A stretch of DNA of 64,000 nt, taken from positions 4,340,001-4,404,000 of the forward strand of contig NZ_CP102826.1 in the NCBI RefSeq assembly GCF_025643595.1, given 5' to 3'. Below the pieces are notes generated by a model that was not told where the DNA came from, made no database searches, and worked only from the letters and a program-made list of their open reading frames with translations. Positions 44,078-52,483 of the stretch are shown here, piece by piece; the stretch's first letter is position 1, and every line of letters begins with the position of its first letter. Position numbers and translations under genes: made by a program. The DNA comes from Saccharopolyspora rosea (GTDB lineage: Bacteria; Actinomycetota; Actinomycetes; Mycobacteriales; Pseudonocardiaceae).

Positions 44078-44121
44078 TCTTCCACGGAAGACAGTAGCCC
44101 AAAAGTTTTCTTCCTTGCAAG
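44078..44121. promoter_or_regulatory. operator candidates between wrbA and its MarR gene
   Basis: Two palindromes in the 142-base divergent gap: TCTTCC-AC-GGAAGA (44078-44091, perfect 6-base arms) and CTTGCAAG (44114-44121), the latter inside an AT-rich patch. Either could bind the MarR dimer and cover both promoters. Confidence 0.45.
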
Positions 44122-44185
44122 AGACTTCGCGGCGAACCGAACCGGTAGACTGGGCCAGGAGCGATGCCGCAGGGAGGAGCAGCCG

Positions 44186-44665
44186 GTGAGCAGCAGCGAC
44201 GTGGCCCCCGTCGAGACGCGGACCGATGACGACCAGATCGTCACCTGGTGGGGTTTGGTCATCGAGGGGTACCACGTCACCCAGGAGCGGATCATGGCCG
44301 AGATCTCCGACCAGTTCGGACTCGCCCCGGCCTCCTTCGACATCCTGGTGCGCCTGGTCCGCTCCCCCGAGCACCGCATGCCCATGACCAAGCTCGCCCA
44401 CGAGGCGGCGTTGAGCAGCGGCGGCTTCACCAAGGTCGCCGACCGCCTCGCCAAGGCCGGGCTGATCCGGCGCGAACCCTGCGACACCGACCGCCGCGTC
44501 ACCTACGCGGTGCTCACCGACCACGGCCTCGACGTCGCCGAACGCGCCCGCACCGCCTGCGCGGAGATCCTGCGCAGGCGCGTCCTGCAACCGCTCGGCG
44601 AGGTGGACTCCGCCGCGCTCGCCCAGACCATGCGGACCTTGCGCGAGGCCAACTCGCCGGGCTGA
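44186..44665 (+). CDS. MarR-family regulator of wrbA
   Basis: 159 residues from a GTG with GGGAGGAG upstream. The winged helix contains MTKLAHEAALSSGGFTKVAD and the wing REPCDTDRRVTYAVLTDHG. Divergent from wrbA, it is the probable quinone- or phenol-responsive repressor. Its stop codon lies in a CTGAG word that marks the left edge of a modular repeat element. Confidence 0.88.
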   Translation: MSSSDVAPVETRTDDDQIVTWWGLVIEGYHVTQERIMAEISDQFGLAPASFDILVRLVRSPEHRMPMTKLAHEAALSSGGFTKVADRLAKAGLIRREPCDTDRRVTYAVLTDHGLDVAERARTACAEILRRRVLQPLGEVDSAALAQTMRTLREANSPG

Positions 44666-44668
44666 GCA

Positions 44669-45071
44669 CCGGTCTTTGAACCTGCTCCCGGAACACGCAT
44701 GGCAAGCGGCGCCAGCCGCTTCCTCTTTCGGTGCGAGTCTGTCTTTGAACCTGCTCCCGGAAGGGGTGTGGCAAGCGGCGATAGCCGCTTTCTCTTTTCG
44801 GTGAGTGGCCTCGCCACTTGCACCGCCGCGGGTTCTCCGATGGGCACAGCGGCGCGTCAGCGCCTCCGTGGGGGGCGGCGGTCGGGCGACGGGCGGGCGT
44901 CTCGCGAGGACAGCCCCGACGCCGTGTACGGGATGGGTACATGAGGAGGGGATCCCGGAGCCGGTGTGGCTGTGGCGCGTCAGCGCCTCGTTGGGGGGTG
45001 GTGGTCGGGCGACGGGCGGGCCGCTGAGGTTCCGCCACCGGCACCGCCACGCAAAAGGAGTTCGAAGACAG
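44669..45071. mobile_element. composite modular repeat element with duplicated modules
   Basis: Left end CCGGTCTTTGAAC (44669), right end GTTCGAAGACAG (45060-45071). It contains two copies of the left module, each with the hairpin AAGCGGC/GCCGCTT (44704-44721 and 44773-44790) and a T/C-rich tail; one CTTGCACCGCCGCGGG module; two copies of the GGCGCGTCAGCGCCTC G-rich module (from 44851 and 44974); and one right module. CTGAG at 44662-44666 holds the MarR stop; the right edge abuts the stop (45076) of a minus-strand gene remnant. The 410 bases contain no gene. Confidence 0.75.
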
Positions 45072-45075
45072 AGCG

Positions 45076-45422
45076 TCACTCCCGCCAGGCGGCGACCGCC
45101 GCACGCAGGTCCGGCACCTGCGCCGGGCCGGCCAGCCCCAGGTGGTGGACGTGCAGTTCGTCCGCCCCCGCCCACCTGAGCTCGCGCGCGTGGCCGCCGA
45201 TGTCGGGCACCGGCGCCGCGCCGGTCACCGCGACGTGGACGCCGAGTCCGACGCATGCCGGGCGTGCACCGCAGAACGCAGCGGTCACCAGGGCGTTGCG
45301 GCCCGGGTGCTGCGGTGGGCGGTGGCGATCGCCACCTCGTCGACGCCGAGTTCCACTGCGCGAACGGCGAAACCCTCGTCCACGTCCCACGGGAAGCAGT
45401 AGCCGACCACGTGCCGCCGCAT
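45076..45422 (-). pseudogene. internally deleted remnant of a conserved actinobacterial protein
   Basis: An ATG at 45422 encodes MRRHVVGYCFPWDVDEGF...LGVDEVAIATAHRSTRAATPW and stops at 45285. In another frame the DNA continues from about 45300 as RNALVTAAFCGARPACVGLG and ELRWAGADELHVHHLGLAGP to a stop at 45076. Both look like the two ends of a ~300-residue protein of unknown function known from actinomycetes (and loosely LLM-barrel-like). About 200 central residues are absent and the ends are out of frame. The right end of the repeat element touches its stop codon. Confidence 0.6.
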
Positions 45423-45571
45423 CGTCCGGCCCCTCTCGCCAGGGCGGCCGCAACACCGGTCGCGCTGCTGTCGCGGCGCAGTTCCGCCGCTCCGGACACC
45501 GTTTTCGCGAACCTAGATCGCGCCCGATCACCCCGTCAACGAGGTGCACCCCGGGGGAGCAACGACGCGGG

Positions 45572-46399
45572 TCAGGGCTGCGCCGCGGCGACGGCGTCGA
45601 TGACCCGCTGCGCCCGGTGCCGCGCCGCGCCACCGGGGTCGCCGCCGGGCAGCGCGTGCAGCCGGTCGGCCTCCACCGCGGCCAGGATCCGCCGCGCGGC
45701 TTCGTCGGGTTCGAGCATGTCCCCCAGCGTCTCCGCGATCGCCGCCAGCACCGCGGCGGCGTTGTCGCCCAGCCGCTCGGCCCACTGCGGGAACTCGACC
45801 ACCTCCCGGGTCCCCTCGACCATCGGCGTGCGCACGAACGCCGGGCACGCCACGGTCACGCCGACCGGCAACCCCAGCATCTCCAGCTCGGCGCGCAGCA
45901 CCTCGGACAGGGCCACCACGGCGTGCTTGGACGTGCCGTAGGACGCGCTCAGCGGAGTCCCGGTCAGCCCGGCCAGCGAGGCGATGTTGAGCACGTGCCC
46001 GCGTTCGGCGGCCACCAGGTGCGGCACGAAGGCCCTGATGCCGTGCAGCACGCCGAACAGGTTCACCTCGACGACCCGCCGCCAGTCGGCGAGGTCGGCC
46101 TCCCACAGCGGTTTCCCGTCGTTCGGCGCGACTCCGGCGTTGTTGACGACCAGGTCGAGGCGGCCGAACCGGGCGAGCAGTCGCTCGGCCACCGAGGCCA
46201 CCGCGTCGCCGTCGGTGACGTCGGCGACGAACGGCACCGCGGCGTCGCCGAGTTCCCCGGCGGTCTTGCGCACCTCGTCCTCGTGCAGGTCCACCAGTGC
46301 CACCGACACGCCCCGCCCCACCAGTTCGGCGGCCAGTGCCCGCCCGATGCCCTGCGCGGCCCCGGTGACGACCGCCACCTGCCCGGATTCGATCAGCAT
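45572..46399 (-). CDS. short-chain dehydrogenase/reductase
   Basis: 275 residues, ATG with GGGAGGA upstream. Classical SDR: TGAAQGIGRALAAEL nucleotide loop, an Asp at the end of beta2 (VALVDLHEDEV) favouring NAD, NNAGVAP, a Ser in NIASLAG and the catalytic YGTSK. The substrate is unknown; close relatives are often annotated as acyl/steroid-type oxidoreductases. It is not close to the polysaccharide-lyase-like gene upstream (124 bases). Confidence 0.9.
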   Translation of the reverse strand: MLIESGQVAVVTGAAQGIGRALAAELVGRGVSVALVDLHEDEVRKTAGELGDAAVPFVADVTDGDAVASVAERLLARFGRLDLVVNNAGVAPNDGKPLWEADLADWRRVVEVNLFGVLHGIRAFVPHLVAAERGHVLNIASLAGLTGTPLSASYGTSKHAVVALSEVLRAELEMLGLPVGVTVACPAFVRTPMVEGTREVVEFPQWAERLGDNAAAVLAAIAETLGDMLEPDEAARRILAAVEADRLHALPGGDPGGAARHRAQRVIDAVAAAQP

Positions 46400-46523
46400 G
46401 CGTCCTCCCGTCGACCGACGCGGTCCGATGTCGACGGTCTCCCCCAGTCGACCACCGCGTGCGTGCCCTGCGAACCTAGCCCGCCGGTGCCCGCGGCGGC
46501 ACGCGTTTTCCCGCAAGCGCCCG

Positions 46524-47270
46524 TCAGCGCGCCGCGACCTCGGTGTAGGACCTGCCGACCCGGGCGTCGGCCAGGTAGGCGGTGGCCGGGCCGGTGATGC
46601 CGTCGGAGCGGTACACGCCCCACTTGTCCGTCACGAAGTCGGCGCGCACCGTCGCGGCCGGGTACTGGTCCTTCCCGGCGAGGTGCTGCGGCTGCCCGTC
46701 GTACCAGAACCGCACCCAGCCCTGGCCGGGGTCGTGCGAGAAGTGGATGCCGACGACGAAGTCGTTCCACCGGTCCCGGGGCAGCGGGACGTCCCACAGC
46801 TTCGTGGTCTTCATCGCCGGGTCGGTGTACTCCAGGTCGAGCCGGTCACCGCGGGCCCGCAGCGACAGCGGGGGCGTGGCCGCGCCCGAACCGTAGTCCT
46901 TGAGCTGCCACAGCACGACCCAGTCGCCGTCCTTCGTCGGCAGCGGGCCCCACTTCGAGCGCCAGCCGACGTAGTAGGTGTCGCCCTCGGTGAAGCGCAG
47001 CGCCGCGCCGTCCGGCGTGCGGTGGCCGCGCGTCTCCACCCGGACCCGTTCGGACCCCTGCTTCCGGCCGGAGGTGCGCAACCGGTAGGCGGTGCCGCCC
47101 TCGACGACGTCGACGCTGCCCGGTTTGGTCTCCACCCCTTCGAACACCGACGTACCGCGCCCGGGGTCCGCCGACCACACCGGATCCGCGACATCGGCGG
47201 CGGTGGCCCCCGGGACCACCACGAGCAGCGCGGCGGCGGCCAGGGCGCGCACTGGTTGCGACCACTGCAT
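46524..47270 (-). CDS. secreted polysaccharide-lyase-like protein (heparin lyase I fold)
   Basis: 248 residues from an ATG at 47270. A signal peptide (RALAAAALLVVVPGATAADV) is followed by a beta-jelly-roll with FTEGDTYYVGWRSKWGPLP, DWVVLWQLKDYGSG and WNDFVVGIHFSHDPGQGWVR, the pattern of the heparin lyase I/alginate-lyase-like family common in actinomycetes. It should act outside the cell on an acidic or plant polysaccharide. A single gene with no CAZyme neighbours. Confidence 0.8.
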   Translation of the reverse strand: MQWSQPVRALAAAALLVVVPGATAADVADPVWSADPGRGTSVFEGVETKPGSVDVVEGGTAYRLRTSGRKQGSERVRVETRGHRTPDGAALRFTEGDTYYVGWRSKWGPLPTKDGDWVVLWQLKDYGSGAATPPLSLRARGDRLDLEYTDPAMKTTKLWDVPLPRDRWNDFVVGIHFSHDPGQGWVRFWYDGQPQHLAGKDQYPAATVRADFVTDKWGVYRSDGITGPATAYLADARVGRSYTEVAAR

Positions 47271-47334
47271 GGGCGCGACGCTAGTGATGACGCGAAATCG
47301 GGGGCAACGTCCCGGAACGGGGACCCCACCGCCC

Positions 47335-48864
47335 TCAGTCCATAGTGGACAATACGTCGTCCGGGGTGGTGCCGGTTTCGGTCGGTGGCAGACCCAGCGC
47401 GGCGCGGTCGACCAGCCAGCGGCTCGGCCGGTAGCGCGGGTCGCCGGTGGCCGAGTGCAGCGCCCGCAGCACCGCCAGGACGCGCTCGGCGCCCACGTGC
47501 CCCGCCCACTCCAGGGGTCCGCGCGGATAGCCCAGTCCCAGGCGCACGGCCGTGTCGATGTCCTCGGGCGCACCCAACCCCTGCTCGGCGATGCCGCACG
47601 CGGTGTTGACGATCGCGGCGAGCAGGCGCTGCGCGACCATGCCCGCGCCGTCGCGCACCAGCGTCACCGCGCGACCGGTGGCGGCCAGCGCCGCCCACGC
47701 CGCCCGGACCACGTCCGGGTCCACCGCCGGGTGCACGGTCAGCGTGAACCGCCGGTCCCAGTTCAACGGGTCGACGCCGCACACCCGCCGCACCGGGTGC
47801 CCGGCGTCCAGCGCGGCGGTGGCCGCGCCCGGGCCGAACGGGGTCAGCAGCACGACCGCCTCGGCCGATGGTGCGGCGCCGCGCTCCACGGCGACGTCCG
47901 CGGCGGCCAGCAGGTCCAGCAGTTCGGCGTTGTCCGACCACACCGGTCGGCGCGGACCGCTCGGCGCCTGCGGTTCGGGCGGTTCCTGCTTCGCCCCGTC
48001 GACGTAGCGGTAGAAGCCCTCGCCGGTCTTGCGGCCCAGCAGTCCCGCTTCCATCCGGCCGCGGGTGATCGGCGAGGGCCGCAGCCGGGGTTCGGCGTAG
48101 AAGCCCGACCACACGCTCTCCATCACCGGGTGCGTGACGTCCAGGCCGGTGAGGTCCATCAGCTCGAACGGGCCCATGCGCAGGCCCAGCACGTCCCGGC
48201 AGATCCGGTCGACGTCGGCCGGGGCGGCCAGCTGTTCGGCGAGGATCTGCAGCGCCTCGGTGTTCAGCCCGCGACCGGCGTGGTTGACCAGGAAACCGGG
48301 GGTGTCGGCGGCGATCACCGGCTGGTGGCCCAACCGCCGCACCAACGCGGCGAACGCCTCCGGGATCCACTCCGCGGTCCGCGCGCCGGGGATGACCTCG
48401 ACCAGGCGCATCAGCGGGACGGGGTTGAAGAAGTGCAGCCCGGCCAGCCGGCTCGGGTCGCGGAGCGCGGCGGCGATCGAGGTCACCGGCAGCGAACTGG
48501 TGTTGGTGGCGAACACCGCGCCCTCCGGGCACGCCTTCTCCAACTCGGCGAACAGTTCCCGCTTGGTCGCCAGGTCCTCGCGGACCGCCTCGATCACCAG
48601 GTCCGCGGAGGTCTCGGTCAGCGGGCCGTCGACCGGCCGCAACCGCTGCTTGGCCGCTTCCGCCTCCTGCTCGGACAGCCGCTGCTTGGCGGCGAGCTTG
48701 TCGAGCATCGCGCCGACGTGCTCGACGGCCGCGTCGACGGCCTCGCGGCGCACGTCGGCCAGTTCCACGGTGAGCCCGGCGGTGGCGGCCAGTTGGGCGA
48801 TGCCGCGCCCCATCACGCCGGTCCCGATCACCCGCACCGCGCCGACCCGCTCAGCCCACTGCAT
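47335..48864 (-). CDS. 3-hydroxyacyl-CoA dehydrogenase, two-C-domain (PaaH/PaaC) type
   Basis: 509 residues from an ATG with GAGGAGGAGG upstream. The NAD-binding fold starts unusually with VIGTGVMGRGIAQLAATAGL; NTSSLPVTSIAA and HFFNPVPLMRLVEVIPG (catalytic His) follow, then two 3HCDH C-terminal domains (DTPGFLVNHAGRGLNTEAL and a second near 400-490, RLGLGYPRGPLEWA). This architecture is typical of 3-hydroxyadipyl/3-hydroxybutyryl-CoA dehydrogenases in aromatic or dicarboxylate catabolism. It lies downstream of the MFS transporter on the same strand. Confidence 0.9.
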   Translation of the reverse strand: MQWAERVGAVRVIGTGVMGRGIAQLAATAGLTVELADVRREAVDAAVEHVGAMLDKLAAKQRLSEQEAEAAKQRLRPVDGPLTETSADLVIEAVREDLATKRELFAELEKACPEGAVFATNTSSLPVTSIAAALRDPSRLAGLHFFNPVPLMRLVEVIPGARTAEWIPEAFAALVRRLGHQPVIAADTPGFLVNHAGRGLNTEALQILAEQLAAPADVDRICRDVLGLRMGPFELMDLTGLDVTHPVMESVWSGFYAEPRLRPSPITRGRMEAGLLGRKTGEGFYRYVDGAKQEPPEPQAPSGPRRPVWSDNAELLDLLAAADVAVERGAAPSAEAVVLLTPFGPGAATAALDAGHPVRRVCGVDPLNWDRRFTLTVHPAVDPDVVRAAWAALAATGRAVTLVRDGAGMVAQRLLAAIVNTACGIAEQGLGAPEDIDTAVRLGLGYPRGPLEWAGHVGAERVLAVLRALHSATGDPRYRPSRWLVDRAALGLPPTETGTTPDDVLSTMD

Positions 48865-48949
48865 CACGCGTCCTCCTCCTCGGTTTCCGCAGGGCACCAT
48901 CGCACGATCGGCGCAACCGGTCCAGGTTGGCGACCCGGTGTGGTCACGC

Positions 48950-50467
48950 TCACTCCCGGTCGCGGACGGGTTCGCCGACGCGCGGGGCGTCCAGTTCCCG
49001 CCCCCGGGTTTCCGGCGCGGCCACGGCCATCCACAGCGACGCCAGGACCAGGAGTCCGCCGATGGCGGCGAAGGTGAGCGGCAGCCCGAGGTACGGCCAC
49101 AGCACCGTCCCGAACAGCACCGGGACGAAGCCGGACCCCACGCGGCTGACCGTCGACGCCCAGCCGAACCCGGACGCGCGCAGCCACGTCGGGTACAGCT
49201 CCGAGACGTACGCGTACAGCGCGGGGATCGTCAGCTCGATGAGGAAGCCGAACGCGGTGATCCACCACCTCGCCTCGGCGGGGACGTCGAGCCGCACCGC
49301 GAACAGCACCAGGGCCAGCACGGCGAGCGGACCGCTGACCCCGATCACCCACTTGCGGCCGATGACGTCGACCAGCCACGCCGACGCCAGTACGCCGACG
49401 ACGCCGATGCCGGTCATCAACGTGGTCACCATGAAGGCCGCGTAGTCGCCGTAGCCCTGCGCGACGAGGATGCTCGGCAGCCACGTCAGGGCCCCGTAGT
49501 AGACGAGGAAGACGGTCAGGAACAGCAACCACGCCACCGACGTGACGCGCGCGCCGAACCGCCACAGCTCGGCGAGCTGGCGACCCACCGAGGCGATGGT
49601 CAGCCGCCCCGACTCGCGTTCCGCCGGTCCCACACCGCGACGCGCAGCGTCTCCTTGGGGGGCGGTGGTCGGGCGACCGATGCGACCGCGACGCGCAGCG
49701 TCTCCTTGGGGGGCGGTGGCTGGGTGACCGATGCGACCGCGACGCGCAGCGTCTCCTTGGGGGGCGGTGGTCGGGTGACGGGCGGGCTCGTCGACCGCAG
49801 CGCCGGTGCGGCGCACCAGGTCGTCGACCACCGCCCGCGCCTCGTCGACGCGTCCCCGGCTGACCAGGTAGATCGGCGACTCCGGGACCGACCGGCGCAC
49901 CCACACCAGCAGCAGCGCGGGCAGCACCATGACCGCCAGCAGCAACCGCCAGCTGTGCAGCGCCAGCAGCGCGGTGGACACCGCGCCGCACAGCGTCGCG
50001 CCCACCGGCCACCAGACGTCCATCGCGGTCAGCACCCGGCCGCGCACCCTGGCCGGGGTGAACTCACCGACCAGGGCGTAGTCGACCGGGATGCAGCCGC
50101 CCAGGCCGACCCCGGCGAGGAACCGGAACGCGCAGAACGCCACGTAGTCCGGGGACGCCGCACCGGCCAGGGAGAACAGCGAGAACATCAGCAGCGTCAG
50201 GCTGAACGCCCGCTTGCGGCCGATGGTGTCGGCCACCGCACCCCACACGACCGCGCCGACGGCCATGCCGACGAGGTTGGCGGTGCCGATCCAACCGCGC
50301 TGCGCCGACGACAGCCCCCACTCCTGGCCGACGAGCGGGATGAGGAACCCGTTGAGGGCCACGTCCCACGCGTCGAACATGAATCCCAGGCCGCCGATCA
50401 GGAAGATCGCGCCCTGGACCCGCCACTTCCACGGCAACTCCTGGACGATCCGGTCCGCGGTTCGCAC
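48950..50467 (-). CDS. MFS transporter with an in-frame repeat insertion
   Basis: 505 residues with twelve membrane segments of the aromatic-acid/sugar-porter type: GFMFDAWDVALNGFLIP in TM1, GAVADTIGRKRAFSL loop, PESPIYLVSRGRVDEARAVV before the central loop, and DVIGRKWVIG. Between TM6 and TM7, residues ~226-276 are three copies of a 17-residue unit (TTAPQGDAARRGRIG with a 2-residue link) encoded by a 51-base repeat. The rest of the protein looks intact, so transport may persist. Its position beside the molybdenum-hydroxylase block suggests it imports that substrate. Confidence 0.88.
   Translation of the reverse strand: MRTADRIVQELPWKWRVQGAIFLIGGLGFMFDAWDVALNGFLIPLVGQEWGLSSAQRGWIGTANLVGMAVGAVVWGAVADTIGRKRAFSLTLLMFSLFSLAGAASPDYVAFCAFRFLAGVGLGGCIPVDYALVGEFTPARVRGRVLTAMDVWWPVGATLCGAVSTALLALHSWRLLLAVMVLPALLLVWVRRSVPESPIYLVSRGRVDEARAVVDDLVRRTGAAVDEPARHPTTAPQGDAARRGRIGHPATAPQGDAARRGRIGRPTTAPQGDAARRGVGPAERESGRLTIASVGRQLAELWRFGARVTSVAWLLFLTVFLVYYGALTWLPSILVAQGYGDYAAFMVTTLMTGIGVVGVLASAWLVDVIGRKWVIGVSGPLAVLALVLFAVRLDVPAEARWWITAFGFLIELTIPALYAYVSELYPTWLRASGFGWASTVSRVGSGFVPVLFGTVLWPYLGLPLTFAAIGGLLVLASLWMAVAAPETRGRELDAPRVGEPVRDRE
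49639..49790. repeat. 51-bp tandem repeat inside the MFS gene
   Basis: Units start at 49639, 49690 and 49741 (51-base period, 17 codons), each with GACGCGCAGCGTCTCCTTGG followed by GGGGCGGTGG. It is the same sequence family as the G-rich module of the elements near 44.9, 45.0 and 50.7 kb and of the 52-base array at 18.0 kb. Being a multiple of three, copy-number change keeps the transporter in frame. Confidence 0.9.
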
Positions 50468-50538
50468 GGCGCCTCCTCGTGAACGGTCTGCGCGACGAGC
50501 CCACCGCCGCCTTCGTCACCACGACGGCGGGCTCAGTG

Positions 50539-50749
50539 CCTGTCTTTGAACCTGCTCCCGGAACCCGCGTGGCAAGCGGCGACAGCCGCTTTCTCTTTCG
50601 GTGAGTACGCAAGCAACTTGCACCGCCGCGGGTTCTCCGATGAGCACCGCGGCGCGTCAGCGCCTCCTTGGGGGGGCGGTGGTCGGGCGACGGGCGGGCG
50701 GCTGAGGTTCCGCTCCCGGCACCGCCCCCAAAAAGAGTCAGAAGACAGG
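50539..50749. mobile_element. modular repeat element copy with CTCAG flanks
   Basis: Left end CCTGTCTTTGAAC (50539-50551); right end GTCAGAAGACAGG (50737-50749). The flanks are CTCAG at 50532-50536 and 50752-50756, each two bases from the element; the right one contains the SDR stop codon. Inside: hairpin AAGCGGC-gaca-GCCGCTT (50574-50591) plus a T-rich tail, the CTTGCACCGCCGCGGG module, one G-rich module (from 50651) and the right module. It fills the gap between the MFS and SDR genes; no coding sequence is inside. Confidence 0.8.
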
Positions 50750-50752
50750 CGC

Positions 50753-51550
50753 TCAGACGTCCATCAACGCCTTGCGCTGCCCACCGTCGACGGGGATGTG
50801 CGCGCCGTTGAGGTAGCTCGCGCGCGGTGAGGCGAGGAAGGTGACGACGTTGGCGACCTCCTCGGCTTCGCAGATGCGCCCCAGCGGCAACGACGAGACG
50901 GCCAGTTCGTGGGCGCGTTCGCCGTCGACCTGCTTGTCCCGGGCGAACGCGGCCTCCAGCCCGGACCAGCGGTCGGTGTTGACCGGGCCCGGGTTGACGG
51001 TGTTGCAGCGGATGCCCAGCGGCCCGTACTGCTCGGCGACCGAGGAGGCGAAGTTGATGTCGGCGGCGTTGGCCGCGCCGGCGGTCATCTCCCAGTAGGA
51101 CGGTTTGAGGCCGTCGTTGCCCACCACGAGCACGATCGACCCCTCGCCGCGTTCGCGCATGTGGCCGATGACCGCGCGGACGGTGCGCACGTAGCCGAGG
51201 AACTTCAGCTGCATGCTGCCGAGCCACTGCTCCTCGGTCAGGTCCTCCAGCAGACCGCCGGGCGAGGAACCCGCGCAGGTCACCACGACGTCGATGCGCC
51301 CGAACCGCTCGATGGTCGCGGCGACGGCGCGTTCGACGTCATCGGTGACGCTCATGTCCCCGGCCATGCCGACGACCTTGCGGCCGGTGGCCGCGGCGAT
51401 CTCGTCGGCGGCGCGGACGATGTCGGTCTCGGTGCGGGCGGTGATGGCGACGTCGCAGCCCTCGGCGGCGAGCTGCTCGGCGCACGCCCGCCCGATCCCC
51501 TTGCTGGCGCCGGTGACGAACGCGACCTTGCCGTCCAGTTTCAGGTCCAT
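50753..51550 (-). CDS. SDR-fold protein lacking the canonical YxxxK site
   Basis: 265 residues, ATG with GAAGGGAAA upstream. The cofactor site is normal (TGASKGIGRACAEQLAAEG; TCAG in place of NNAG). Where classical SDRs have Ser then YxxxK, the sequence is VVGNDGLKPSYWEMTAGAAN, with no Tyr-x-x-x-Lys at the usual spacing. The C-terminal NPGPVNTDRW and ASPRASYLNGAHIPVDGG are standard. It may use another Tyr (SYW) or have lost reductase activity. It sits last in the molybdenum-hydroxylase strand unit, 23 bases after the alpha/beta hydrolase. Confidence 0.85.
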   Translation of the reverse strand: MDLKLDGKVAFVTGASKGIGRACAEQLAAEGCDVAITARTETDIVRAADEIAAATGRKVVGMAGDMSVTDDVERAVAATIERFGRIDVVVTCAGSSPGGLLEDLTEEQWLGSMQLKFLGYVRTVRAVIGHMRERGEGSIVLVVGNDGLKPSYWEMTAGAANAADINFASSVAEQYGPLGIRCNTVNPGPVNTDRWSGLEAAFARDKQVDGERAHELAVSSLPLGRICEAEEVANVVTFLASPRASYLNGAHIPVDGGQRKALMDV

Positions 51551-51573
51551 GGTGGATTTCCCTTCGGTTGGGG

Positions 51574-52455
51574 TTATTTCGCGCCGGTCGTCGACGTGCT
51601 CAGGGAGCGCGGGTCGCGGGGTGGCCAGCGGTCGTGGTCCGCCTGCGCGAGGAAGCGCTCCAGGTGCAGGTTGAACAGCTCGGGTTCTTCGAGGTTGCTG
51701 ACGTGGCCGGTCTTGGGCAGCACCAGCAGGCCGGCCCTGGGCAGGGTGCGTTTGAGCATCAGGTCGGTCTCCAGGACGCCTTCGTCCTCGTCCCCGGCCA
51801 CCACCAGCACCGGAACGTCCATCGTGGACAGTTCGGCGCGCAGGTCGTACAGCGAGGGGCGTTCCTTCTGCACGTTGCGCATCGTCAGCGCCGCGCCGAC
51901 CGGGTCGTGCTCGGCGAGCACGGTCACGTGCTCGGCGTGGCCGCGCGGGTCCTTGTTCTGGAACTGCACCCGGGCCGGGCCGTGGCCGTACCACGTCGAC
52001 ATCGCCGCGGAGCCCTCGGTCTCGAAGGCGATCGCGACCTTCTCCGACTCCTCCCGGAACTTCTGCCGCGCGTCCGGGTGGGCGCCGTACCCGCAGCCCG
52101 CGACCGTCAGCGAGAGCGCCCGCCGCGGGTACCGGAGTCCGAAGTGCAGCGCGCAGAAGCCGCCCATGGAGTTGCCGACCACGTGGGCGCGTTCCGCGCC
52201 GATGGCGTCGAGCACGGCGGCGAGGTCGTCGACGGCGCGGGCCTGGCCGTAGCTCGCGGGGTCGGTCGGCACGTCCGACGGCGGGAAGCCGCGCGCGGCG
52301 TAGACGACGCAGCGGTAGCGGCGGGAGAAGTGCCGCACCTGCGGTTCCCAGGAGCGGTGGTCGCCGGCGAACTCGTGCACGAAGACCACCGGCACGCCGC
52401 TGCCGGACTCCTCGTAGTGCAGCCGCACCCCGTCGTCGGTGGTGGTGTGGGGCAC
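51574..52455 (-). CDS. alpha/beta hydrolase of the ring-fission/enol-lactone type
   Basis: 293 residues from a GTG with GGGAGGTCC upstream. Nucleophile elbow GNSMGG with Ser96, acid Asp in VVAGDEDEG and His in TGHVSNLEEP complete the triad. The small cap and HEFAGDHRSWEPQV loop resemble hydrolases that open lactones, C-C bonds of ring-fission products or amides. It lies between a crotonase and an SDR in the molybdenum-hydroxylase operon, so it may act on a ring-opened intermediate. Confidence 0.87.
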   Translation of the reverse strand: MPHTTTDDGVRLHYEESGSGVPVVFVHEFAGDHRSWEPQVRHFSRRYRCVVYAARGFPPSDVPTDPASYGQARAVDDLAAVLDAIGAERAHVVGNSMGGFCALHFGLRYPRRALSLTVAGCGYGAHPDARQKFREESEKVAIAFETEGSAAMSTWYGHGPARVQFQNKDPRGHAEHVTVLAEHDPVGAALTMRNVQKERPSLYDLRAELSTMDVPVLVVAGDEDEGVLETDLMLKRTLPRAGLLVLPKTGHVSNLEEPELFNLHLERFLAQADHDRWPPRDPRSLSTSTTGAK

Positions 52456-52483
52456 TCGGACCTCCCTGTGCGATGTGGTGGGA

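Noticed and set aside
44015..44665. Longer MarR protein starting at 44015
   Set aside because: Its first 57 codons lie in the divergent promoter region and include the operator; the GTG at 44186 has a strong ribosome site.
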